Below, in pieces: positions 52,769 to 62,167 of a DNA stretch of 64,000 bases (position 1 is its first letter; every line of letters begins with the position of its first letter). The notes under the pieces were generated by a model. It saw only the letters and a program-made list of their open reading frames with translations. It was not told where the DNA came from and did not search any database. Origin of the DNA: Qipengyuania proteolytica. Lineage in GTDB: Bacteria > Pseudomonadota > Alphaproteobacteria > Sphingomonadales > Sphingomonadaceae. Where the stretch lies: assembly GCF_019711565.1 (NCBI RefSeq), contig NZ_JAIGNN010000001.1:1364001-1428000 (forward strand), read 5' to 3'. The position numbers were made by a program, and so were the translations under genes.

Positions 52769-53652
52769 TCGAGAACCGCGCTAATCGCGCTACCACGCTC
52801 GACGAAGTGATAGACAGTCTCGGGGACGGGTTCGACCCGCGTGACGAAAAGAGTGCGGACGAGGCGGCACAGCTGCTTGGCCGCCTCGGTCGCAATCCCG
52901 ACTTCCTTGGCGACCTGCTGATCGAACGCCTACGCGAGCGCCACCGGCAGGATTACGATGCATTGGGTTACGGGCCACAAGCGATAGTGCTTTCGCCACT
53001 CCGCGGCACAAGCTTCCTTCGCGCGAACATTTGGCCCTCGGAAAGCGAAGCCTGCTTCGCCGCGAGCGGAGCGAAAAGCTTCGTCTACGGCATCCCCCAC
53101 GACCACAATTTCGACTTTCTCTCCGTGGGCTATTTCGGACCGGGGTACCGGAGCGACTATTACGAGTACGATTATGAGGCGGTGGACGGGTATGTGGGCG
53201 AGACCGCGCAGTTGCGTTTCATCGAACGCAGTGCGCTGCATGAAGGCCGCTTGATGCACTACCGTGCGCATTGCGACATTCACTCTCAGCTTCCGCCCGA
53301 GGCCATGTCCGTGTCGCTCAACATCATGCACATAGCGGCAGGGCAGGGGTGGTTCGATCAATATGGCTTCGACCTCGATAGCTGCGCGGTGACGGGTGTG
53401 CTCAATCCGACCTCGACCGAAGTCTTCCTGCGCTGCGCGGTCGGCATGGGGGGTGTTGCTGCGCTCGAGCTGGCGGAGGATTTCGGCCTGCACCATCCGA
53501 GCGACCGGCTTCGGCTGGCGAGTTACGAGGCTCGAGCAGGATTGGCGAACACACCGGACGAATCCGACGCGCTGTGGCGCGAGGCCGAATTGTCAGGGAG
53601 CAACTTGCTGGCAAGGGAAGCCATGGCCCGCCGGAGGGCAATCGCGGCCTAG
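52756..53652 (+). CDS. Unrecognised cupin-like protein
   Basis: A 298-residue protein not assigned to a known family by me. The middle looks like a jelly-roll metal site: H115-D-H117-N-F, then a Tyr/Asp-rich strand (YYEYDYEAVDGY), E163 after His162, and a cluster His168, His172, His176 followed by PPEAMSVSLNIM. This HxH plus later His arrangement suggests a cupin-type Fe(II) or other metal enzyme. N- and C-terminal helical parts flank it. It ends four bases into the convergent ruvX gene. Coupled by a 13-base overlap to the HEAT-like gene, it may modify the 51-residue peptide; that link is inference. Confidence 0.65.
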   Translation: MPRVIENRANRATTLDEVIDSLGDGFDPRDEKSADEAAQLLGRLGRNPDFLGDLLIERLRERHRQDYDALGYGPQAIVLSPLRGTSFLRANIWPSESEACFAASGAKSFVYGIPHDHNFDFLSVGYFGPGYRSDYYEYDYEAVDGYVGETAQLRFIERSALHEGRLMHYRAHCDIHSQLPPEAMSVSLNIMHIAAGQGWFDQYGFDLDSCAVTGVLNPTSTEVFLRCAVGMGGVAALELAEDFGLHHPSDRLRLASYEARAGLANTPDESDALWREAELSGSNLLAREAMARRRAIAA

Positions 53653-54134
53653 AACCCGCCACCTGCCAGCGTGTCGATCGCGCCCTGAAGGATCACGGCG
53701 GCGGCGTGGCTGTCGATTCTTTCGGCCCGCTTGGCGCGGCTCATGTCCTGCGCGATCATCGCACCTTCGGCGCTGGCGGTTGACCAACGCTCGTCCCATA
53801 GCAGCACGGGAAGCCCAAGAGCCGCGGCGACGTTGCGGGCATAGGCCCGGCTTGCCTGCGCCCGCGGGCCCTCGCTGCCGTCCATATTGCGTGGCAGCCC
53901 GATGACGACGCCCTTGATCGAACGCTCTCCAACGATCGCCCGCAAGGCCTCGCTATCCTTGCCGAACTTTCCGCGAACCAGCGTCTTTCCGGCGGTCGCG
54001 AAGCGCCAGCCCGCGTCGCAGGTGGCAATGCCGACGGTCTTGGTGCCGACGTCGAGCGCCAACAGGGCACCGCCGTCGGGCAGCTCGTCGCCGAACGTCA
54101 GCGCGTTGTCGGTTACGAGCGGTTTGTCGTCCAC
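53649..54134 (-). CDS. ruvX: Holliday junction resolvase-like protein RuvX (YqgF)
   Basis: A 161-residue RNase H-fold nuclease that matures rRNA ends and can act on Holliday junctions. Visible: LLALDVGTKTVGIA with the catalytic Asp, VIGLPRNMDGSEGPRA, VLLWDERWSTASAE with the second acidic residue, and DSHAAAVILQGAID at the C-terminus. It overlaps the DUF3089 gene by 22 bases and is last in the pyrE-pdxJ-acpS-lepB run. Its stop overlaps the stop of the cupin-like gene by four bases. Confidence 0.93.
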   Translation of the reverse strand: MDDKPLVTDNALTFGDELPDGGALLALDVGTKTVGIATCDAGWRFATAGKTLVRGKFGKDSEALRAIVGERSIKGVVIGLPRNMDGSEGPRAQASRAYARNVAAALGLPVLLWDERWSTASAEGAMIAQDMSRAKRAERIDSHAAAVILQGAIDTLAGGGF

Positions 54135-55363
54135 GCCCCGACCCGCTCGACTACATCTTCCTGCAGGTTCTTCCAGAACAGCGGAATATCGTAGACGTGG
54201 AAATTGCCGCCCGGCAGTACGCCTTCACCGAGCTTGGGAGGCTCTCCGATGTAGAGCAGCCCGTTCGCCCCGCAACGCGCCGGAACGGCTCCTGCCACGA
54301 GCTCGCCCGAGGACAGGCTTTCGTCCGGTACGAGCGTGCCCAGGTTTGCGGATGCCGGGGCCGTTCCACCCGTCATGCCAGTGATCGGATTGACGCAAAG
54401 GACCGGATCGTCGGCCCCGCGCGGCTGGCCATCGAGACCCGGCATCCTGCTGTACCGTGTGAGCAGCTGCCCCGGATCGCCTTCGTCGGCGAAACTGAGA
54501 TAACTCACGATACAGGCCGCCTGTCCAGGCGCGGCGCAGGCGGGCAGGGGAAGCGCGGGCAGGTCGTGCGCAATCGAGATCGGCCAGCCCGGTGCGTACA
54601 CAGCGGCGATACGCTGTTCGACAGGCGTACCGGCGATCACGTCGCGCAAAAGGCGCAGGACATGGGCCGATCCCTGGCTGTGCCCGGCAAGCACGATCGG
54701 CTTGTTCGGGTCCACGCTTTCGAGAAAATAGGCGAAGGCCTGCGCGACGTCGGCATAAGCGGCGTCAATCGCTTTCGTCGCATCTTCCTGATCGGTGAGG
54801 AACGCGCCGACCGCCGCCTGACGGTATCTGGGAGCCCAGATCTCGTCCGCGCGATTGAACGGGCTGGCAAGCCCGCGCAGGAAGACGCGGGCAAGCCGGT
54901 CGGTCGCGGCATCGTCGAGGGGCGCATTCCAGTCGCCCAGGGCGCCTTTCGTGTAGCTGGTCGGAGGGACGAAGAAGACGACGAAATCGGGCTCGTTTGT
55001 CGGATCGGCAGCCTCTCCGCTCCGCGAGCCGGTCGTCTGCAAGGGATCGGCCGCGTCGAGACTGCGCTCTGCCGCCGGCGTATCGGGCGAGGGTGCCTGC
55101 GCGGCGGGATCGGGGGCGGTCTCTGCGATAGCCGGCTGGTAGCGTGCGGGGTCGTCCGCCCCGATGCCCGGCCGCGAATACCACATCGCCGGGTCCTGGT
55201 AGGCGTTGGCGGCAAGCGGCTCCTGCTCCACGAACTCGCCGCGCGGCACGAAGGCAATCTCGGTCGCTTCACGCGACCAGATCGACAGCGCGATGCCGCC
55301 GACGATGACCAGCACGATCACCGCCGAAACGAAATAGAGAAACTTACGCGCCATCGGATGCAA
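54113..55363 (-). CDS. DUF3089 domain protein (alpha/beta hydrolase-like), membrane-anchored
   Basis: A 416-residue DUF3089-family protein. A single N-terminal hydrophobic helix (FLYFVSAVIVLVIVGGIALS) anchors or exports it. The main domain has VVFFVPPTSYTKGALGDWN, VLAGHSQGSAHVLRLL (GHSQG as the nucleophile elbow) and a late NGLLYIGEPPK; this is the family's lipase-like pattern. It is thought to be an esterase, but its substrate is unknown. A Pro/Ala/Asp-rich linker (residues about 70-120) separates anchor and domain. Overlaps ruvX by 22 bases. Confidence 0.85.
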   Translation of the reverse strand: MHPMARKFLYFVSAVIVLVIVGGIALSIWSREATEIAFVPRGEFVEQEPLAANAYQDPAMWYSRPGIGADDPARYQPAIAETAPDPAAQAPSPDTPAAERSLDAADPLQTTGSRSGEAADPTNEPDFVVFFVPPTSYTKGALGDWNAPLDDAATDRLARVFLRGLASPFNRADEIWAPRYRQAAVGAFLTDQEDATKAIDAAYADVAQAFAYFLESVDPNKPIVLAGHSQGSAHVLRLLRDVIAGTPVEQRIAAVYAPGWPISIAHDLPALPLPACAAPGQAACIVSYLSFADEGDPGQLLTRYSRMPGLDGQPRGADDPVLCVNPITGMTGGTAPASANLGTLVPDESLSSGELVAGAVPARCGANGLLYIGEPPKLGEGVLPGGNFHVYDIPLFWKNLQEDVVERVGAWTTNRS

Positions 55364-56444
55364 CGTCCCTTTGCCGTTCGATTTCCGCTTGTTCCGCCCG
55401 GCGTTCGAGCGCGACCTTGATCATTGCGAGCAGCGGATCGGCGAGGAACAGGCCGAGGATGCCAAACAGCAGTCCCATGATCAGCTGCGATGCAAGCACC
55501 AGTGCAGGGGCCAGATCGACGGTCTTCTTGGCTATCATCGGGATGACGACATAACCGTCGAAATTCTGTACGAAGAGATACACGAAGATCGTGTACAGGC
55601 CCATGTCGACCCCGCCGGAAAAACCGACTAGGACCATCAATCCCCCGGACACGATTGCCCCGAGATTGGGAACGAAAGCGAGGAGGCCTGTAAGGATGGC
55701 GAGCAAGGCCGCCATCGGGACGGCGCCGATGCCGACAAGCGGTGCGACCACCGCCAGCATCAGGTAGGTGAACAGCGCTTCCACCACCATCCCGAGCAAG
55801 CGCCCCGCCATCAAGCGCCGCATCGTCTGGCTCATGCGGTCGACGGTGATGTAGAAATCGTGGCGCTTGTGGCGCGGCAGCATCCACGCAACGCCACGTT
55901 CGTAAAGCTTGGGGTCGACTGCAACATACACGCCGATGACGAGGATCAGGACAACAGTAGCCAACCCGCCGAGAATTCCGCCCAGCGCCCGTGTCACGGT
56001 TCCGATCCCGCTTCCGATATTGCCGGCGAAATTCTGGAGCTGGCCAATGTCGACATTGAAGCCTTGCGCGCGAGCCCATGCGGCGAGTTGCGTGAGTTGG
56101 CCTTCGATCAAGGCGGGAAATTGCGCGGCTTCCTCCGAAATGGTCGAGCCGGCGAAATATCCAAGCCATGCAAAGAATGCGACCGACAGCAGCAGGACGA
56201 TGCCGACCCGCCAACCGCGACCGATCGGCAGTACGCGACCGAGCAGGCGAGCGCCGCCATCGATCATGGCGGCAAACACCATTGCGCCGAAAATCACGAG
56301 CAGCGGCTTGGCGATCAGGACGGCTAGAGCAACCGCCCCTACGACGCCGACCCAGACCAGGGCGCGGCCGACCTCGTGACGGATGCGCGGATCGCTGATG
56401 CGCGAGGGGCTGGTGCCCAGGTCCGGTTCTTCGCTCTCGGGCAT
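55344..56444 (-). CDS. AI-2E family transporter (permease)
   Basis: A 366-residue inner-membrane protein of the AI-2E/PerM family. About eight hydrophobic segments are visible, with the typical VFVPNLGAIVSGGLMVLVGF-type glycine-rich loop and LVLASQLIMGLLFGILGLFLADPLLAMI near the end. Export of autoinducer-2 is not shown for most members; Na+/H+ or small-molecule transport is as likely. Start ATG 56444. It lies 25 bases after lepB and overlaps the DUF3089 gene by 20 bases. Confidence 0.88.
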   Translation of the reverse strand: MPESEEPDLGTSPSRISDPRIRHEVGRALVWVGVVGAVALAVLIAKPLLVIFGAMVFAAMIDGGARLLGRVLPIGRGWRVGIVLLLSVAFFAWLGYFAGSTISEEAAQFPALIEGQLTQLAAWARAQGFNVDIGQLQNFAGNIGSGIGTVTRALGGILGGLATVVLILVIGVYVAVDPKLYERGVAWMLPRHKRHDFYITVDRMSQTMRRLMAGRLLGMVVEALFTYLMLAVVAPLVGIGAVPMAALLAILTGLLAFVPNLGAIVSGGLMVLVGFSGGVDMGLYTIFVYLFVQNFDGYVVIPMIAKKTVDLAPALVLASQLIMGLLFGILGLFLADPLLAMIKVALERRAEQAEIERQRDVASDGA

Positions 56445-56469
56445 CGCTTCCCCCTTGTCTGCGAGACCC

Positions 56470-57357
56470 TTAGCGCTTGGCAGGCGTGTTTCGTTCCACG
56501 AGCGCAGGCCGCAACGTGGTCCACGACCGGCCTTCACGCAGCGATGTCCACCAGCTGATCGGATTGAGCGAGGTCGTCCCGTCGAGCGAGAAGGTTATGA
56601 ACTCCGCCCGCCCGCCGATGTTCGCCAGGGGGACCGGGCCGAGGAGCCCCTGCGGGCTGTAAAGCTCGCGACTGTCGGCGGAATGGTCGCGGTTGTCGCC
56701 CATGACGAAGACTGCATCGTCCGGCACGGTGATTTCGCTGAAATCGTCGAGCTGGCTGCGTTCGTGATCGATGACGAGATAGGTCGCACCGTTGGGCAGC
56801 GTCTCGCGCAGCACCGGCACCCGGCATACTTTCTCGCCGGCATCACTGGTCGCCTTAAAATTGTCGGAATCGAAGCCGTCGCACTTCGAGTTTGCATCGA
56901 GTGGGAGGTCGAGGGCAGGTTCGACGCGCTGCTCGATCGGGACGCCGTTGAGGATGATCTGGCCGCCGCGCACGGCGATCCGGTCACCGGGCAGGGCGAC
57001 GACGCGCTTGATGTAATCCTCGTCCCGCTGCGGATGCACCGGGATGACGATGTCCCCGTATTCCGGCGTACTGCCGAACAGGCGCCAGTCCCCGCGCGGA
57101 GCGAGATGGAAGCTGATCGACGACCAGTTCCAGCCGTAGGGATACTTGCTCACGACCAGCCGGTCACCGACCAGCAGGTTCGGCATCATCGATTCCGACG
57201 GAATGTAGAACGGCTTGGCGATGAAACTGTGAAAGCCGAATACGGCCAGCAACATCAGGGCGAGGCCGCGGATTTCCGCGATCCAGTTGACCGGTTCGTC
57301 GTCGGATTTCGTGGTGCTGTCGGTGATGTGGTTCACTGCCGGGGTGCCGGTACTCAT
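56470..57357 (-). CDS. lepB: Signal peptidase I
   Basis: LepB cleaves signal peptides on the outer face of the inner membrane. The 295-residue protein has one N-terminal membrane helix ([20 protein letters not shown]), the catalytic Ser in PSESMMPNL, Lys in [15 protein letters not shown] and the closing [13 protein letters not shown] Cys-containing insert ([11 protein letters not shown]) is seen in sphingomonad LepB. Start ATG 57357 overlaps the acpS stop by four bases (ATGA). Confidence 0.96.
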   Translation of the reverse strand: MSTGTPAVNHITDSTTKSDDEPVNWIAEIRGLALMLLAVFGFHSFIAKPFYIPSESMMPNLLVGDRLVVSKYPYGWNWSSISFHLAPRGDWRLFGSTPEYGDIVIPVHPQRDEDYIKRVVALPGDRIAVRGGQIILNGVPIEQRVEPALDLPLDANSKCDGFDSDNFKATSDAGEKVCRVPVLRETLPNGATYLVIDHERSQLDDFSEITVPDDAVFVMGDNRDHSADSRELYSPQGLLGPVPLANIGGRAEFITFSLDGTTSLNPISWWTSLREGRSWTTLRPALVERNTPAKR

Positions 57358-57755
57358 GCGGGAATGGCCTCGATAATCACATAGGCCTGTGCCCATGGAT
57401 GATCGTCCGTGAGGGTGAGATGAATGCGCGCCTCATGGCCGTGTGGGACCATTTCCGCAAGCCGGATTGCAGCGCCGCCGGTAAGGGCGAGCGTCGGGGC
57501 GCCCGAGGGAGCGTTGACGACACCGATGTCGCTCATGAAGACGCCGCGCCTGAAGCCCGTGCCGACCGCCTTCGAGAACGCCTCTTTCGCGGCAAAACGC
57601 TTGGCATAGGTGCCCGCGATCGTAAACGGTCGCCGCCGCGCCTTGGCGCGCTCGATCTCCGTGAACACGCGGTTCTCGAACCGCTCCCCGAACCGGTCGA
57701 GGGAGTTCTGGATTCGCTCGATATTGCAGAGGTCGGATCCGAGACCGATGATCAT
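57354..57755 (-). CDS. acpS: Holo-[acyl-carrier-protein] synthase
   Basis: A 133-residue phosphopantetheinyl transferase that activates ACP for fatty acid synthesis. [12 protein letters not shown] at the start holds the Mg2+-binding Asp, and [21 protein letters not shown] holds the second motif (the Glu of KEAF). Coupled by four-base overlaps with pdxJ upstream and lepB downstream. Confidence 0.96.
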   Translation of the reverse strand: MIIGLGSDLCNIERIQNSLDRFGERFENRVFTEIERAKARRRPFTIAGTYAKRFAAKEAFSKAVGTGFRRGVFMSDIGVVNAPSGAPTLALTGGAAIRLAEMVPHGHEARIHLTLTDDHPWAQAYVIIEAIPA

Positions 57756-58495
57756 GCGCGTGCCTCGTCCATCAACTCACGCATCCGGCGAACGGCGACC
57801 TCGAGGCCGACGAACACGGCCTCGCCTACAAGGTAATGGCCGATATTGAGTTCGGCGAGTTCGGAAATGGCGGCGATCGGCCTAACATTTTCGTAGGTGA
57901 GGCCATGGCCCGCATGCGGTTCGATGCCGAGGCTGCGGGCGGCCGCGGACATGATCGCAATCCGCTCGAGTTCGCGGCCCTCGCGCTCCGTGTCGCCATC
58001 GAGTCCGGCGTGGGCGTATTCGCCAGTGTGGAATTCGACCACCGGAGCTCCGAGCCGATGGGCCGCCTCGAGCTGGCGCTCGCTCGCCTCAATGAAGAGG
58101 CTCACGCGAATGCCGTCATCCCGCAGTCGGCCGACGATCGGCACCAGCGTATTGTGTAGTCCAGCGGCATCGAGTCCGCCTTCCGTCGTGCGCTCCTCGC
58201 GCTTTTCCGGCACGATGCAGGCGGCGTGCGGCTTGTGGGCGAGCGCGATGGCGAGCATCTCTTCGGTCGCCGCCATTTCAAGGTTGAGCGGCAGGTCTGT
58301 CGCGCTCTGGATGCGCTTCAGGTCGGCATCACGTATGTGCCGCCGGTCTTCGCGCAAGTGGGCGGTGATGCCATCGCCGCCGACCGCCGCCACGATTTCA
58401 GCGGCGCGTACCGGATCGGGATGATCGCCCCCACGCGCATTCCGTATTGTCGCGACGTGGTCGATATTGACCCCGAGGCGCAGGCGCTCGCTCAA
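57752..58495 (-). CDS. pdxJ: Pyridoxine 5'-phosphate synthase
   Basis: PdxJ makes pyridoxine 5'-phosphate from 1-deoxyxylulose 5-phosphate and 3-amino-2-oxopropyl phosphate. The 247-residue TIM barrel has [53 protein letters not shown] (as [15 protein letters not shown]) and a C-terminal [15 protein letters not shown]. It sits in the pyrE-pdxJ-acpS-lepB run, overlapping both neighbours by four bases. Confidence 0.97.
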   Translation of the reverse strand: MSERLRLGVNIDHVATIRNARGGDHPDPVRAAEIVAAVGGDGITAHLREDRRHIRDADLKRIQSATDLPLNLEMAATEEMLAIALAHKPHAACIVPEKREERTTEGGLDAAGLHNTLVPIVGRLRDDGIRVSLFIEASERQLEAAHRLGAPVVEFHTGEYAHAGLDGDTEREGRELERIAIMSAAARSLGIEPHAGHGLTYENVRPIAAISELAELNIGHYLVGEAVFVGLEVAVRRMRELMDEARA

Positions 58496-59073
58496 GCCGC
58501 ACGGCTCCCCGGCTTTGTCACCGGTATGGCAGCGAGTTCATCGGGTACCTGATCTTCGGCATAGGAGGGGAAGTTGATGTCGATCAAGGGGAAGAAGGGC
58601 ACGCCCAGATCGGCCTCGCCGTTCGAGCGGTCGACGAGCGAGCATTCGGCAATAACCTCGCCGCCTTCGCGCGCCACGGCTTCGATCGCTTCGCGGCTGG
58701 AGAGGCCCGTCGTGACGACGTCTTCGACCATCAATACCTTCGCGCCCGGTTCCAGGCGGAACCCGCGGCGCAGGTGGAAAACGCCATCGGGCCGCTCGAG
58801 GAACATCGCGTCCTTGCCCAGTGCCCGGCCCATTTCATGGCCGATGATGAGGCCGCCCATGGCGGGGCTGACCACCACGTCGATCTGGCTGCGGATCTCG
58901 CGCGGGATCTTCTGGACGAGGGCGCGGGCGAGATTGCCGGCTCGCTCCGCATTCATGAGGACGCGCGCGCACTGCAGGTAATAGCCGCTGTGGCGACCGG
59001 AACTCAGCTTGAAGTGGCCTTCCAGCAGGGCCTCGCTCGCGCGGAATTCGGAAAGGATTTCTTCGTCTGTCAT
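58492..59073 (-). CDS. pyrE: Orotate phosphoribosyltransferase
   Basis: PyrE joins orotate and PRPP to give OMP in pyrimidine synthesis. The 193-residue enzyme has FKLSSGRHSGYYLQCARVL, VVVSPAMGGLIIGHEMGRALG and the PRPP loop VLMVEDVVTTGLSSREAIEAV. Start ATG 59073 is chosen over upstream in-frame codons because the conserved N-terminus TDEEILSEF begins there. First gene of the minus-strand operon and divergent from coxB. Confidence 0.95.
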   Translation of the reverse strand: MTDEEILSEFRASEALLEGHFKLSSGRHSGYYLQCARVLMNAERAGNLARALVQKIPREIRSQIDVVVSPAMGGLIIGHEMGRALGKDAMFLERPDGVFHLRRGFRLEPGAKVLMVEDVVTTGLSSREAIEAVAREGGEVIAECSLVDRSNGEADLGVPFFPLIDINFPSYAEDQVPDELAAIPVTKPGSRAA

Positions 59074-59150
59074 AGCACCGAGGCTCAAAGCCTTTTGAGC
59101 TCGATTGCGCAAGAGGCAAACGCTTGTGCAGATTTTTGTCGGCTGGACGC

Positions 59151-59179
59151 TTGAGGCGCAGGCCATCCCTGCCTATAGG
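59151..59179 (+). promoter_or_regulatory. Putative coxB promoter
   Basis: TTGAGG (59151-59156) and TATAGG (59174-59179) are separated by 17 bases and lie about 105 bases upstream of the coxB start. They fit sigma-70 spacing. Pattern only. Confidence 0.45.
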
Positions 59180-59283
59180 GCAGCCCAAATCGCGCCCTGC
59201 AAACGGGGTTTCCTGCTGCGCGCGCCGATTCCCAAAGGTCTCCGGACCGAGCAGACAACGAGACACGAAAGAGCGTCCTGACG

Positions 59284-60339
59284 ATGAAATTTCCTGGCTT
59301 CTTCAAGGGCTTCCACCGGATTGCAGTCGGCGTCGCAATGGCTGGCATGGTGGCTGCCGGTCCGCAGGCCGCCTTCGCGCAGGACGATGCTGCGACGACC
59401 GAGGCTGTCGAAGCGTCCGCCGACACAGGCGAAGTCGCTCCCAATGCCGGCGCTGCCGACACCGCTGAAGTCGCGACCGCTACGGGCTCGGCCTACACGC
59501 CAATGGCACCGACCGAAGGCAAGGGCATGCCCATCGCCAAGGCGTGGGACGTTCAGGACCAGTTCTCGCCGACCGGCGAATACGCCAACGGCCTGCACGT
59601 CGGCTTGATCTGGGTCATGGTCGCCATCAGCCTCTTCGTGCTGGCTCTCATGGTCTATGTGGTGGTCCGGTTCCGCAAGGGGGCGAACCCGGTGCCGTCC
59701 AAGACGAGCCACAACACTCTGATCGAAGTTGTGTGGACCGTGGTCCCGGCACTGATCCTGCTCGGCATTGCGATCCCGTCGATCACGCTGATCGCGAAGC
59801 AGTACGAGACCCCGCCGAAGGATGCGATCACGGTCAAGGCAATCGGTTACCAGTGGTACTGGGGCTATGCCTATCCGGACAATGGCGACTTCGAAATCGT
59901 CTCGAACATGCTGACCAAGGAAGAGGCCGAGGCACGCGGCGAGCCGTATCAGCTGGCAGTCGACAACCGCATGGTTCTGCCGGTCGGCGTGCCGATCCGT
60001 CTGCAGACCACCGCGGCCGACGTCATCCACTCTTTCGCCATGCCCAGCCTCTGGTTCAAGCTGGACGCGGTGCCGGGTCGCCTGAACGAGAAAATGCTGA
60101 CCATCAACGAGCCGGGCGTGTATTACGGCCAGTGTTCGGAACTGTGCGGTGCGCGCCATGGCTATATGCCGATCACGATCGAGGCGCTGCCGCTCGACCA
60201 GTTCAATGCATGGGTGGTTGCACAGGGCGGTACCGTGAAGGGTGCCGAAGAAGCGCCCCAGGCACCCCTGGAGTCGGCAGAAGAAACCGATGCGCCGGCC
60301 GATGCTGTCGGTGCCGACGCCGCCACCACCGACGCCTAA
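59284..60339 (+). CDS. coxB: Cytochrome c oxidase subunit II
   Basis: A 351-residue subunit II of an aa3-type cytochrome c oxidase. A signal peptide ends near AFAQ-DD, an Ala/Thr/Glu-rich region follows, then two membrane helices and the periplasmic CuA domain. CuA ligands are visible in HSFAMPSLWFKLDAVPGR and YYGQCSELCGARHGYMPI (CxxxC, His and Met). WQW-like electron entry is YQWYWGYAYP. The C-terminal tail is Ala/Asp/Glu-rich and unusual. Followed by coxA after 30 bases. Confidence 0.97.
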   Translation: MKFPGFFKGFHRIAVGVAMAGMVAAGPQAAFAQDDAATTEAVEASADTGEVAPNAGAADTAEVATATGSAYTPMAPTEGKGMPIAKAWDVQDQFSPTGEYANGLHVGLIWVMVAISLFVLALMVYVVVRFRKGANPVPSKTSHNTLIEVVWTVVPALILLGIAIPSITLIAKQYETPPKDAITVKAIGYQWYWGYAYPDNGDFEIVSNMLTKEEAEARGEPYQLAVDNRMVLPVGVPIRLQTTAADVIHSFAMPSLWFKLDAVPGRLNEKMLTINEPGVYYGQCSELCGARHGYMPITIEALPLDQFNAWVVAQGGTVKGAEEAPQAPLESAEETDAPADAVGADAATTDA

Positions 60340-60369
60340 GAATTACGACTAGCTCGAGAGTATAGCACG

Positions 60370-62091
60370 ATGGCCACTACCGCCGACCACTTCGAGGCAC
60401 ACCACGAAGATCACGCGCACCACGATGCCGACCACAAGCCCGGCTTCTTTGCGCGCTGGTTCATGTCTACCAACCACAAGGACATCGGTACGCTCTATCT
60501 GATCTTCGCGATCATCGCCGGCATCGTCGGTGGCGCGATTTCGGGTATCATGCGCATGGAGCTGGCCGAACCGGGTATCCAGTACCTGCAGTGGTGGGCG
60601 GAGTTCATGGGTGGCCCCGATGCCACCTTCGACAATGCGCTGCACATGTGGAACGTGTTCATCACCGCGCACGGCCTGATCATGGTCTTCTTCATGGTCA
60701 TGCCCGCGATGATCGGCGGCTTCGGCAACTGGTTCGTGCCGCTCATGATCGGCGCGCCGGACATGGCGTTCCCGCGCATGAACAACATCAGCTTCTGGCT
60801 GACGGTGGCCGGCTTCGTCAGCCTGATGTTCTCCCTCTTCGTGCCGGGCGGCACGGGCATGGGCGCAGGCGTTGGCTGGACGGTCTACGCACCGCTGTCG
60901 ACCACCGGCTCGACCGGTCCTGCGGTTGATTTCGCGATCTTCTCGCTGCACCTCGCGGGCGCCGGCTCGATTCTGGGTGCCACCAACTTCATCACCACCA
61001 TCTTCAACATGCGTGCGCCGGGCATGACCCTGCACAAGATGCCGCTGTTCGTGTGGTCGGTGCTGGTTACCGCCTTCCTCCTGCTGCTGGCCCTGCCGGT
61101 TCTCGCGGCTGCGATCACCATGCTGATCACCGACCGCAACTTCGGCACGACCTTCTTCGACCCCGCCGGCGGTGGTGACCCGATCCTCTACCAGCACCTG
61201 TTCTGGTTCTTCGGTCACCCTGAAGTGTACATCATGATCCTGCCGGGCTTCGGCATGATCTCGCAGATCGTCGCGACCTTCAGCCGCAAGCCCGTCTTCG
61301 GTTATCTCGGCATGGCCTACGCCATGGTTGCGATCGGCGTCGTCGGCTTCGTCGTGTGGGCGCACCACATGTATACGGTCGGCCTCGACGTGAACACGAA
61401 GATGTACTTCACCGCAGCAACCATGGTCATCGCGGTGCCGACCGGTGTGAAGATCTTCAGCTGGATCGCCACGATGTGGGGCGGTTCGATCGAGTTCAAG
61501 AGCCCGATGGTCTGGGCACTTGGCTTCATCTTTCTCTTCACCGTCGGCGGCGTGACCGGCGTCTACCTCGCCAATGGTGGTGTCGACGACGTGGTGCACG
61601 ACACCTACTTCGTGGTGGCGCACTTCCACTACGTGCTGTCGATGGGCGCGGTCTTCTCGCTCTTCGCCGGTTTCTATTACTGGTTCCCGAAGATGAGCGG
61701 CCGGATGCACTCCGAACTGCTCGCGCACCTGCACTTCTGGGGCTTTTTCATCGGCGTGAACGTGATCTTCTTCCCGCAGCACTTCCTGGGCTGGCAGGGC
61801 ATGCCGCGCCGTTATCCGGACTATGCGGAAGCCTACAACTACTGGAACGAGATCAGTTCGATGGGTTACACGATCATGGCGCTGTCGATGATCCTGTTCT
61901 TCGTCAACATCGTCTATGCCTTCGTCGCTGGCCGTAAGGCGGAAGACAACTACTGGGGCGAAGGCGCGACGACGCTGGAGTGGACGCTGTCGAGCCCGCC
62001 GCCGTTCCACCAGTTCAGCGAACTGCCGGTGATCGAGGACCACCACGACCACCACGATCACATGAGCGATCCGAAGCCCGCGACCGCCTGA
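60370..62091 (+). CDS. coxA: Cytochrome c oxidase subunit I
   Basis: A 573-residue subunit I with twelve helices. It carries heme a/a3 and CuB: the CuB/Tyr block [27 protein letters not shown] and [19 protein letters not shown] with the heme ligands. Helix II has [29 protein letters not shown]. His-rich N- and C-terminal tails ([12 protein letters not shown] and [11 protein letters not shown]) are notable; they may bind copper or zinc. A strong terminator follows. Confidence 0.98.
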   Translation: MATTADHFEAHHEDHAHHDADHKPGFFARWFMSTNHKDIGTLYLIFAIIAGIVGGAISGIMRMELAEPGIQYLQWWAEFMGGPDATFDNALHMWNVFITAHGLIMVFFMVMPAMIGGFGNWFVPLMIGAPDMAFPRMNNISFWLTVAGFVSLMFSLFVPGGTGMGAGVGWTVYAPLSTTGSTGPAVDFAIFSLHLAGAGSILGATNFITTIFNMRAPGMTLHKMPLFVWSVLVTAFLLLLALPVLAAAITMLITDRNFGTTFFDPAGGGDPILYQHLFWFFGHPEVYIMILPGFGMISQIVATFSRKPVFGYLGMAYAMVAIGVVGFVVWAHHMYTVGLDVNTKMYFTAATMVIAVPTGVKIFSWIATMWGGSIEFKSPMVWALGFIFLFTVGGVTGVYLANGGVDDVVHDTYFVVAHFHYVLSMGAVFSLFAGFYYWFPKMSGRMHSELLAHLHFWGFFIGVNVIFFPQHFLGWQGMPRRYPDYAEAYNYWNEISSMGYTIMALSMILFFVNIVYAFVAGRKAEDNYWGEGATTLEWTLSSPPPFHQFSELPVIEDHHDHHDHMSDPKPATA

Positions 62092-62115
62092 GGCCGCGGC
62101 ACACCGAAACTGCAG

Positions 62116-62142
62116 CGGCCGGTCCTTCGGGGCCGGCCGTTT
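62116..62142 (+). terminator. Rho-independent terminator with UUCG tetraloop
   Basis: A 10-bp stem (62116-62125 with 62130-62139, one G-U) closes a TTCG tetraloop and is followed by TTT. It lies 24 bases past the coxA stop codon and so separates coxBA from the downstream genes. Confidence 0.8.
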
Positions 62143-62167
62143 GCATATCCGGACCAGGGAGATGTCC

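Noticed and set aside
51500-53652. Lasso peptide, lanthipeptide or YcaO-type cluster
   Set aside because: None of the required enzymes (asparagine-synthetase-like, transglutaminase-like protease, LanB/LanM, YcaO, radical SAM) is present next to the small peptide gene.
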